From Flammeovirgaceae bacterium BBD 1991-12 (GTDB lineage Bacteria > Bacteroidota > Bacteroidia > Cytophagales > Cyclobacteriaceae): a DNA stretch of 64,000 bases. Positions 28,228 to 36,324 of this stretch are shown here, in pieces. Where the stretch lies: assembly GCA_001657315.1 (NCBI GenBank), contig LYSV01000030.1, positions 1 to 64,000 of the forward strand. The letters run 5' to 3'. Numbering within the stretch: position 1 is the first letter of the stretch; the number at the start of each line of letters is the position of its first letter. Below the pieces are notes generated by a model. That model was not told the DNA's origin. It saw only the letters and a program-made list of their open reading frames with translations, and searched no databases. Both the position numbers and the translations under genes were made by a program.

Positions 28228-28554
28228 ATGAAAGAACCATCACTGGGAGAATTTGAGGAGCTGGTGCTTCTTATGGTTGCCGCTCTTCACGATGAGGCTT
28301 ATGGCGTGGCTATTCTGGAAGGCCTGGAAGAGAAGCTAAATAAAAGGGTGAACATCAGTGCTATCCATGTGGCACTGAAAAGAATGGAGGAAAAGGGATT
28401 TGTGAAGTCAAGGTACGGAGGTATCACCACAGACAGAGGAGGCAGGCGTAAGAAATTCTATGTGATCACGGCTTTTGGGAAAAGTGTACTGGACCAGCAA
28501 TACGCTCTTCGGACCGGCCTCTATCAGCAGATCCCGAAAATCTCTTTTGGCTAA
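28228..28554 (+). CDS. PadR family transcriptional regulator (padR-2)
   Basis: 108 residues. Winged helix with LGEFEELVLLMVAALHDEAYGVAI, then AIHVALKRMEEKGFVKSRYGG and the wing TDRGGRRKKFYVITAFGKSVL. It heads the four-permease operon P7-P10 and its TAA stop overlaps the ATG of P7 (TAATG), so regulator and first permease are translationally coupled. It shares its N-terminal pattern with padR-1 and padR-3 but its upstream operator sequence is different, which suggests separate control of the two operons. Confidence 0.9.
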   Translation: MKEPSLGEFEELVLLMVAALHDEAYGVAILEGLEEKLNKRVNISAIHVALKRMEEKGFVKSRYGGITTDRGGRRKKFYVITAFGKSVLDQQYALRTGLYQQIPKISFG

Positions 28555-31148
28555 TGAAACCCTCGCCTCCAAGCCGTGTCCTTCGCTTCCTCCGCTGGTT
28601 CTGCCGGGAAGACTATCTCGAGGAGATCGAGGGAGATCTGGTAGAGGTTTTCGAAAAGCAGTATGAAAAGTCACCGGCAAGAGCGCGAAGGAAGTTCAGT
28701 TGGAGCGTGATCCGGTATTTCCGGCCGGAGTTCATTAAAGCGTCTAAAACAAGTCAAAACTCAAATACAACAGCCATGTTCCGTCACAATTTTCTGCTGA
28801 TCTACCGCAGTTTCAAACAGTACAAAAGTTCATTTTTTATTAATCTTACCGGGCTGTCAGTGGGCATTGCCAGTGCTTTGCTCATCTACCTGTGGGTAAA
28901 TGATGAGTTGATCATGGACAAATTCCATGAAAAGGACAGTCAGCTATACCAGGTAATGCATAACCTGGATTTTCCCGACGGCATTCTAACCTTTAAGTTT
29001 ACTCCCATTCCGCTAGGTGAGGCACTGGTCAAGGAAATACCAGAGGTAGAAACTGCCCTGACCATAAGCAGTAGTATGCTGAATCCTGAGGGGATTCTTT
29101 CGAACGAAGGTCGCCATCAGGAAGTAAGCGGAATATTTGCAGGTGCTAATTATTTTGATGTATTGTCTTATGACCTTGTAAAAGGCAACAGCCGACAGGT
29201 GCTGGCGGATAAGTACAACGTCGTTCTGTCAGAAAAGCTGGCCTTGAAATTTTTTGATTCGACAGACGAGGCTCTTGGTAAAACACTGTTGTGGAGCAAT
29301 GAACTTTTTAAGGCTACATTGCAGGTCTCCGGTATCTTTGCGGACCCTCCGGCTAATTCCAGCACCCGATTTGACTTTATACTTCCGATCGGCTTATTGC
29401 TGGAAAACAACCGGGAATCCCCTGAATGGTTCAGCAGTCATGCAGAAACCTATCTGATCCTGGAAAAGGGGGCAAATATTGAAACCCTGAATGAAAAGAT
29501 CGCGGACTTTATTAAAGGAAAACATTCCTATTCATCAGAACTCTCCACCCTGTTTGTACAGCAGTTTTCCTCAAATTATCTCTATGGCCAGTTTAAGGAT
29601 GGTGAGCAGGCAGGAGGCCGGATAGAATATGTCAGACTGTTCCTTGCTATTGCACTGTTCATATTGCTTATAGCCTGTGTTAATTTCATGAACCTGTCCA
29701 CCGCCCAGGCATCAAGGAAGATGAAAGAGATCGGGGTAAAAAAGGCTATGGGAGTCAGCCGGAATACCCTGATCACCCAGTTTCTGGGAGAATCCATGCT
29801 TATGGCCATTTTAGCTCTTGCCATTGCTCTTATATTGGTTGTAGTACTTCTTCCTGAATTCAATGTGATCACCGGTAAACGGCTGGATCTCGAGCCAAGG
29901 CTCCACCATACCCTGATGATCGCTGGAATAGTTTTGTTTACAGGCTTACTGGCAGGCAGTTATCCTGCCTTTTACCTTTCAGGCTTCAACCCGGTGGCCG
30001 TCTTAAAGGGAAAACGGAGTACCTCTAGCGGTGAGCAATGGGTTCGTAAAGGTCTTGTCATCTTTCAATTCACCATCTCCATTGTTTTTATTGCCGGCTT
30101 TTTGATAGTCAGCAGGCAAATTGAATATACTCAAACAAAAAACCTCGGGTACAACGGGGATAATGTTCTTTCATTCAAGATCAAGGGGGAGGCAGAACAG
30201 GGTGACCGGGATGTATTTATGGCTGAATTGAAGAAGCTAGCCGGTGTGAAAAACGCTTCAAGTACGGATGGCAATTTTATAAAAGCCCTGTATGGCAATT
30301 CAGGATTCTCCTGGGAGGGCAAAGGGCCTGAAAAAACGCTGTTTCCTTCTCCGGAGTTTAGTTATGATCTCATTGAAACACTGGATATTGAAATAAAGGA
30401 AGGCCGCTCTTTTTCTCGGGATTATAAAGACGAGAAATCCAAAATAATATTGAATGAAGCTGCTGTCAAAATGATAGGATTGAAGGATCCGGTTGGAAAG
30501 AACATAAAATTTCATGGAAGGGACAGGCAAATTATTGGCGTGGTCAAAGACTTTCATCTGGGGTCGCTGCACCAAAAGGTGGAACCTTGCTTTATCCGGT
30601 TTGCCCGCCGTGGCAGAGATATTATGGTAAGAATAAAGGCGGGCACAGAGAAAGCTACTATAGAACAGATCAAGGGGCTCTATAAGAAGTTCCACCCCCG
30701 GTACGCCTTTGAGTTTACTTTCCTGAAGGACGACTACCAGACACTTTATAATTCAGAGCAAAGAGTAGCTGTTTTATCTCAGTATTTCACGGTTATCGCT
30801 GTGATCATTTCATGCCTGGGCCTGTTTGGTCTGGCAGCTTTTACCGCTGAGCGAAGATTGAAGGAGATCGGGATCCGAAAAATACTGGGATCAGGCAACT
30901 TCGGTATCATCCGCATGCTCACAGCAGATTTCACTAAAACGGTTATGGTCGCTATTTTCATATCGTTACCCATAAGTTACCTGATCGCCAGCAGCTGGCT
31001 TGAAGGATTTGCCTACCGAATTGAGCTGGAATGGTGGTACTTCGCCGGTGTGGGCATGACCGCACTCCTTATTGCATGGCTTACCGTAGGTATACAAACG
31101 GTGAAAGCCGCCACCGTAAATCCAGTAGAATGTCTGAAAGATGAATAA
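28554..31148 (+). CDS. FtsX/MacB-type permease with second-type prefix domain, P7
   Basis: 864 residues. The prefix is of a second type: LRFLRWFCREDYLEEIEGDLVEVFE, with RKFSWSVIRYFRPEFIKA before the linker, and internal Met75 (MFRHNFLLIYRS). FtsX repeat 1 CVNFMNLSTAQASRKMKEIGVKKAMG; repeat 2 CLGLFGLAAFTAERRLKEIG; tail NPVECLKDE. Its first 206 bp after codon 10 are about 92% identical to the same part of P8, while the sequence just after the internal ATG is only about 64% identical (hand count). Confidence 0.92.
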   Translation: MKPSPPSRVLRFLRWFCREDYLEEIEGDLVEVFEKQYEKSPARARRKFSWSVIRYFRPEFIKASKTSQNSNTTAMFRHNFLLIYRSFKQYKSSFFINLTGLSVGIASALLIYLWVNDELIMDKFHEKDSQLYQVMHNLDFPDGILTFKFTPIPLGEALVKEIPEVETALTISSSMLNPEGILSNEGRHQEVSGIFAGANYFDVLSYDLVKGNSRQVLADKYNVVLSEKLALKFFDSTDEALGKTLLWSNELFKATLQVSGIFADPPANSSTRFDFILPIGLLLENNRESPEWFSSHAETYLILEKGANIETLNEKIADFIKGKHSYSSELSTLFVQQFSSNYLYGQFKDGEQAGGRIEYVRLFLAIALFILLIACVNFMNLSTAQASRKMKEIGVKKAMGVSRNTLITQFLGESMLMAILALAIALILVVVLLPEFNVITGKRLDLEPRLHHTLMIAGIVLFTGLLAGSYPAFYLSGFNPVAVLKGKRSTSSGEQWVRKGLVIFQFTISIVFIAGFLIVSRQIEYTQTKNLGYNGDNVLSFKIKGEAEQGDRDVFMAELKKLAGVKNASSTDGNFIKALYGNSGFSWEGKGPEKTLFPSPEFSYDLIETLDIEIKEGRSFSRDYKDEKSKIILNEAAVKMIGLKDPVGKNIKFHGRDRQIIGVVKDFHLGSLHQKVEPCFIRFARRGRDIMVRIKAGTEKATIEQIKGLYKKFHPRYAFEFTFLKDDYQTLYNSEQRVAVLSQYFTVIAVIISCLGLFGLAAFTAERRLKEIGIRKILGSGNFGIIRMLTADFTKTVMVAIFISLPISYLIASSWLEGFAYRIELEWWYFAGVGMTALLIAWLTVGIQTVKAATVNPVECLKDE

Positions 31149-31151
31149 CCT

Positions 31152-33740
31152 ATGAGGCCCGCACCTCCACATAGAGCACTGCGCTTCCTCCGCTGGTTCT
31201 GCCGGGAAGACCATCTCGAGGAGATCGAAGGGGACCTGGTGGAGGTTTTTGAAAAGCAGTATGAAAAGTCACCGGCTGGAGCGCGAAGAAAGTTCACCTG
31301 GAGTGTGATCCGGTATTTCCGGCCGGAGTTCATTAAAGTGTTTAAAATAAGTCAAAACTCAAATACAACAGCTATGTTCCGTCACAACCTATTGCTTACC
31401 TATCGTAATTTCAAACGACATAAAAGTACATTCTTTATCAATTTACTGGGTCTTTCCACAGGGCTTACCTGCTCATTGCTGATCTATCTGTGGGTAATGG
31501 ATGAACTTCAAATTGATAAATTCCATGAGCATGACGATCGGATATTTCAGGTACTGGAAAATTTTGATGAACCAATAGGACTCCGAACCGGAGAGACCAC
31601 ATCCGGTTACATGGCAGAAGCTCTTGCTGAAGAGCTGCCCGAAGTTGAATATGCTGCAGCCGTGCTTACACCCATCGAAAATGCTACTCTTTCCACAGAT
31701 GACAAAAACTTCAAGGTCAATGGTCAGTATGTGGGTAAGGATTACTTCAACATATTTTCCTATCCCATAATCATGGGACAGAAGGATGAGCTGTGGACAA
31801 ACAGCAACAGTATACTGGTCTCCAAAGCTATGGCCGGCAGGCTCTTCAATTCCACTGAAGATATACTAGGCAAAACGATCGAATTTGATCACGAAAAAAC
31901 ATTCCATATTTCCGGGGTATATGAAATACCGCAGGGTCAGTCTTCCTATCAATTTGATTTTGCATTGTCCTTTGAAGAATATGCCGTTGATAATAAAAAT
32001 GTGCTGTACTGGGGAAATACTCCTGCACATGTATTTGTCAGGCTGAAACCAGAAGCGGATGTCAATACCTTCAATGAAAAGATCGCTGATTTCGTACAGA
32101 TAAAAAGAGAGAAAGAAAAGCGTTTTCGCACTCCCTTTCTAGCGAGATACTCGGATCGTTATTTATATGGCCGCTATGAAAGCGGGGTACAAAGCGGAGG
32201 TCGGATAAGCTATGTAAAACTGTTCTCCGTTATTGCCATCTTTATTCTGCTCATCGCCTGTATCAACTTCATGAACCTTTCTACCGCAAGGGCCTCACGA
32301 AGAATGAAGGAAGTTGGCATTAAAAAGGCGAATGGCGCCACCCGAAGATCACTGATCTATCAATATTTAGGTGAATCCACGATCATGGCCATTTTATCAC
32401 TGGTATTATCCATGGTGCTGGTCTGGTTGCTTCTGCCACAATACAATGAGATTACGGGCAAGTACCTTGTGTTTGCACCTGACGCTAAACTTTTTTCCAC
32501 GTTATTAACCATTGTTATACTCACCGGACTTATCGCTGGCAGCTATCCGGCACTATACCTCTCAGGATTTAGCCCTGTCACTGTTTTAAAAGGAAACATG
32601 GTCAAAGCCACGGGTGAAATATGGGCCCGGAAGGGTCTTGTGATCTTTCAGTTTACCATCTCTGTGATCCTGATTGTATCCGTCGTCGTGGTTTACAGGC
32701 AGATTGAATACGTGCAAAACAAGCATCTTGGGTTTGAAAAAGAGAGCATCATCCTGTTTGACCGTGAAGGTGTAACCGGTAGTGAAGATCATCTTGAGAC
32801 ATTTCTTTCAGAACTAAAGAATATCCCGGGGGTTGTCAATGCTTCTGCCACCAGTCATAAAATGGCCGGTAAAGACTGGGGGGTATACGGGTTTAAATGG
32901 GAGGGCAAGGACCCGGATGACAATACGCATTTCGAACTTGTCGCAGTCGATTATCACCTGATGGAGGTCATGGGTATGGAAATGGTGGAAGGAAGAACGT
33001 TTTCCCCGGTCTACGGTTCGGAAAGTTCAAAGGCCATATTCAATGAAGCCGCCATAGCCCATATGGGACTCGGGGATCCCATTGGTAAGAATATCACCTT
33101 TTGGGGAAGGGAATTTCAGATCATCGGGATCGTCAGGGATTTTAACTTTGAGTCACTTCATTCATCGGTAAAGCCTTCCATGATCGTTTACAAACCCGAT
33201 TGGACCAACAAGTTTATGGTCAAAATTGAATCGGGAAGAGAAAAGGAAACCATTCAGAGCATCGCCGCATTTTATACCGGGTACAATCCGGGTTTTTCTT
33301 TTGACTACAGTTTCCTTGATACTGAATACCAGTCCCAGTATGTGGCTGAACAGAGGGTTGCTTCTCTTTCACAATACTTTGCCGGGTTGGCGATAGTGAT
33401 ATCTTGTCTCGGTTTGTTCGGTTTGGCCGCCTTCACTGCGGAAAGAAGGACAAAGGAAATCGGAATTCGTAAAATCCTTGGTGCAAGCATCTATAGAATA
33501 GTGTATCTGTTATCCGGCGATTTCACCAAGATGGTTCTCATAGCCATTTTAATCGCCTCACCGGTGAGTTATATGCTAACCAACCATTGGTTGGAGGGAT
33601 TTGCCTTTAAGATCGACCTGCATTGGTGGTTTTTCGGAGGCGCCGGGGTGTTGGCATTGATCATTGCCTGGTTCACAGTGGGTATACAAACCGCAAAAGC
33701 CGCCAGGACCAACCCCGTGGATTGCATAAGGGATGAATAA
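31152..33740 (+). CDS. FtsX/MacB-type permease with second-type prefix domain, P8
   Basis: 862 residues from ATG 31152, 3 bp after the P7 stop. Prefix nearly identical to P7 (RWFCREDHLEEIEGDLVEVFE); internal Met75. Repeat 1 is CINFMNLSTARASRRMKEVGIKKANGATRRS, where the usual KAVG/KAMG reads KANG. Repeat 2 CLGLFGLAAFTAERRTKEIGIRKILGAS. Tail NPVDCIRDE. The last 8 bases overlap the start of P9. Confidence 0.92.
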   Translation: MRPAPPHRALRFLRWFCREDHLEEIEGDLVEVFEKQYEKSPAGARRKFTWSVIRYFRPEFIKVFKISQNSNTTAMFRHNLLLTYRNFKRHKSTFFINLLGLSTGLTCSLLIYLWVMDELQIDKFHEHDDRIFQVLENFDEPIGLRTGETTSGYMAEALAEELPEVEYAAAVLTPIENATLSTDDKNFKVNGQYVGKDYFNIFSYPIIMGQKDELWTNSNSILVSKAMAGRLFNSTEDILGKTIEFDHEKTFHISGVYEIPQGQSSYQFDFALSFEEYAVDNKNVLYWGNTPAHVFVRLKPEADVNTFNEKIADFVQIKREKEKRFRTPFLARYSDRYLYGRYESGVQSGGRISYVKLFSVIAIFILLIACINFMNLSTARASRRMKEVGIKKANGATRRSLIYQYLGESTIMAILSLVLSMVLVWLLLPQYNEITGKYLVFAPDAKLFSTLLTIVILTGLIAGSYPALYLSGFSPVTVLKGNMVKATGEIWARKGLVIFQFTISVILIVSVVVVYRQIEYVQNKHLGFEKESIILFDREGVTGSEDHLETFLSELKNIPGVVNASATSHKMAGKDWGVYGFKWEGKDPDDNTHFELVAVDYHLMEVMGMEMVEGRTFSPVYGSESSKAIFNEAAIAHMGLGDPIGKNITFWGREFQIIGIVRDFNFESLHSSVKPSMIVYKPDWTNKFMVKIESGREKETIQSIAAFYTGYNPGFSFDYSFLDTEYQSQYVAEQRVASLSQYFAGLAIVISCLGLFGLAAFTAERRTKEIGIRKILGASIYRIVYLLSGDFTKMVLIAILIASPVSYMLTNHWLEGFAFKIDLHWWFFGGAGVLALIIAWFTVGIQTAKAARTNPVDCIRDE

Positions 33741-36321
33741 GCCCACTCCTCCAAAAAGGCCCTTGAAATTCCTCCGCTGGTTCTGCCGGGAGGATTACAT
33801 CGAGGAGATCGAGGGAGACCTTATCGAAATGTTTGAAAGGCAGCATGAGATCTCCCCTGCCAGAGCCAGAAGAAAATTCATCTGGAGTGTGATCCGGTAT
33901 TTCCGACCGGAGTTTATCAAACCCTTCAGAAGCAATTATCACCAAAACACGATGACCATGTTCCGACACAACTTTTTGTTGAGCTACCGTACCTTTAAAC
34001 GCTACAAAACAACTTTTTTCATCAATCTTATGGGCCTTTCCACCAGCCTGGCTGGTGCCTTGTTGATTTATCTATGGGTTCATGATGAATTGAACACGGA
34101 CAAATTCCATGAAATGGATGAGCGGCTTTACCAGGTGATGGAGCACATGAAACACGATAACAAAACCTATACCCATGGCGAAACTTCCGGTCCCATGGCA
34201 GAAGTTTTGATCGAGGAAATGCCGGAAGTTGAATACGCCGCGGCCGTAGCTCCTACCCATTGGCCTGGATTCGATAGTTTTACGCTCTCTGTGGGAGAAA
34301 CCAACATCAGGGCCACAGGACAATATGCAGGTGAAGACTACTTCAATATTTTTTCCTATAGACTTATGTATGGCGATAAGGATCACGTACTATCGGATAA
34401 AAATTCTATCGTCATATCTGAACAAGTGGCAATGAATCTGTTCAACACCACTGAGGGACTCATTGGAAAGGCAGTGGAGTTTCAGCATGAGCGGGACTTT
34501 CTGATTTCCGGAGTTTTCAGGCAGGTACCTGCCAACTCATCGGTTCAATTTGATTTTGTGTTGTCATTCGAAACATTCAAGGATATAAAGCCCTGGGTGA
34601 ACAGTTGGGGAAGCACAGGACCTTTTATATATGCAGTTGTAAAGGAGGAAACGGATATCGGACAATTCAACCGCAAATTTCCAACCATTGTCCAAAGAAT
34701 AACCGGAGACTCTGCACGCTATCCCTTCCTTAAATCCTATTCTGAAAACTATCTGTTCAATACCTATGAAAATGGAGTACAAACCGGTGGCAGGATTGAA
34801 TATGTAAGACTATTCACCATCATTGCCATTTTCATCCTGCTCATTGCCTGCATCAATTTCATGAACCTCTCTACAGCCAGGGCATCCCGGCGTTTAAAAG
34901 AAATTGGAATAAAGAAAGTCGTGGGCTCAGGACGAGGGGAGCTTATTTTCCAATATATGGGAGAGTCCATGCTCATGGCCTTTGCTTCCCTGATCATTGC
35001 TATGCTGGTGGTAGTGCTTTTGCTTCCCCAATTCAACGAAATAACAGGGAAACAACTTACGTTGGTCTTTGATAGATCCCTGATCCTTGCTGCCATGAGC
35101 ATTACGCTCGTCACTGGCATAGCCGCAGGCAGCTATCCTGCATTATATCTCTCCGGTTTCAGGCCAATCCGCATATTGAAGGGCTCACAAAAAGCACCGC
35201 TGTCAGCAGTAAGAGCGCGAAAAGGTCTGGTAGTTTTCCAATTCACCCTTTCAGTGATATTAATGGTGGGGATATGGGTAGTATACCAACAAATTGAATT
35301 TGTGCAGGGTCGGCATCTGGGGTATGAAATAGACAACGTGATCTATTTCAATGCAGAGGGCAGATCGAAAGAGAATATGGAGACTTTCCTGAGTGAAATG
35401 AAGCGGATACCGGGTGTGATAAATGCTTCCAGTACTGCGCATCGCATGGTGGGTCACAACTGGTCTGTGGGAGGAGTAGAATGGGAAGGAAAAGACCCTG
35501 ACAATATGATCGGGTTCCAGGTAGCTTCCGTAAACTACGACTTCCTTGAAACCTTGGGATTTGAGTTAAAAGAAGGACGTTCTTTTTCGAGGGATTTTGC
35601 CGACGATACCCAAAAAATCATATTCAATGAGACGGCCATTGAAGCTATGGGTCTCTCAGATCCGATTGGCAAAACGGTTCGCTTCATGGGAAGCAAAGAG
35701 ATTATCGGAGTTGTCAAGGATTTCCACTACGAATCTCTTCATGAGAAGTTAACACCATTTTTTTTCATTATCATACCTGGTTCAGACAACAAGGTTATGG
35801 CCAGAATTGAAGCAGGCAAAGAAAGGGAAACCCTCGACAGGCTCCAGGACTTTTATGCAATCCATAACCCCGGTTTCCCCTTTGATTACAAATTCCTGGA
35901 TGACGATTATGAGGCTCAATACACAGCAGAGCAACGTGTCGCCTCACTGTCTCAGTATTTCACAGGCCTTGCCATCCTAATTTCCTGCCTGGGACTGTTC
36001 GGTCTGGCAGCCTTTACAGCAGAAAGAAGAACGAAGGAGATAGGCATTCGCAAAATACTGGGTGCCGGTAATTTTAGTGTTGTTCGTCTACTGTCAGCAA
36101 ATTTTACCAAAATGGTCCTTGTGGCGATTACTATTGCGCTGCCTGTCAGCTACTTTATTGCTCAAAAATGGCTGGAAGGTTTTGCCTTTCGCATTGAACT
36201 GGAGTGGTGGTATTTTGCCGGATCTGGGTTGATCGCTTTGCTCATTGCATGGTTTACCGTGGGGCTGCAAACGGTGAAAGCAGCGAATGTAAATCCTGTA
36301 GACTGTCTGAAAGATGAATGA
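33733..36321 (+). CDS. FtsX/MacB-type permease with second-type prefix domain, P9
   Basis: 862 residues from ATG 33733, overlapping P8 by 8 bp. Prefix LKFLRWFCREDYIEEIEGDLIEMFE; internal Met at 74 and 76 (MTMFRHNFLLSYRT). Repeat 1 CINFMNLSTARASRRLKEIGIKKVVGSGR; repeat 2 CLGLFGLAAFTAERRTKEIGIRKILGAG; tail NPVDCLKDE. No unusual residue stands out; it is the most regular member of the second operon. Confidence 0.92.
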   Translation: MNKPTPPKRPLKFLRWFCREDYIEEIEGDLIEMFERQHEISPARARRKFIWSVIRYFRPEFIKPFRSNYHQNTMTMFRHNFLLSYRTFKRYKTTFFINLMGLSTSLAGALLIYLWVHDELNTDKFHEMDERLYQVMEHMKHDNKTYTHGETSGPMAEVLIEEMPEVEYAAAVAPTHWPGFDSFTLSVGETNIRATGQYAGEDYFNIFSYRLMYGDKDHVLSDKNSIVISEQVAMNLFNTTEGLIGKAVEFQHERDFLISGVFRQVPANSSVQFDFVLSFETFKDIKPWVNSWGSTGPFIYAVVKEETDIGQFNRKFPTIVQRITGDSARYPFLKSYSENYLFNTYENGVQTGGRIEYVRLFTIIAIFILLIACINFMNLSTARASRRLKEIGIKKVVGSGRGELIFQYMGESMLMAFASLIIAMLVVVLLLPQFNEITGKQLTLVFDRSLILAAMSITLVTGIAAGSYPALYLSGFRPIRILKGSQKAPLSAVRARKGLVVFQFTLSVILMVGIWVVYQQIEFVQGRHLGYEIDNVIYFNAEGRSKENMETFLSEMKRIPGVINASSTAHRMVGHNWSVGGVEWEGKDPDNMIGFQVASVNYDFLETLGFELKEGRSFSRDFADDTQKIIFNETAIEAMGLSDPIGKTVRFMGSKEIIGVVKDFHYESLHEKLTPFFFIIIPGSDNKVMARIEAGKERETLDRLQDFYAIHNPGFPFDYKFLDDDYEAQYTAEQRVASLSQYFTGLAILISCLGLFGLAAFTAERRTKEIGIRKILGAGNFSVVRLLSANFTKMVLVAITIALPVSYFIAQKWLEGFAFRIELEWWYFAGSGLIALLIAWFTVGLQTVKAANVNPVDCLKDE

Positions 36322-36324
36322 CCT

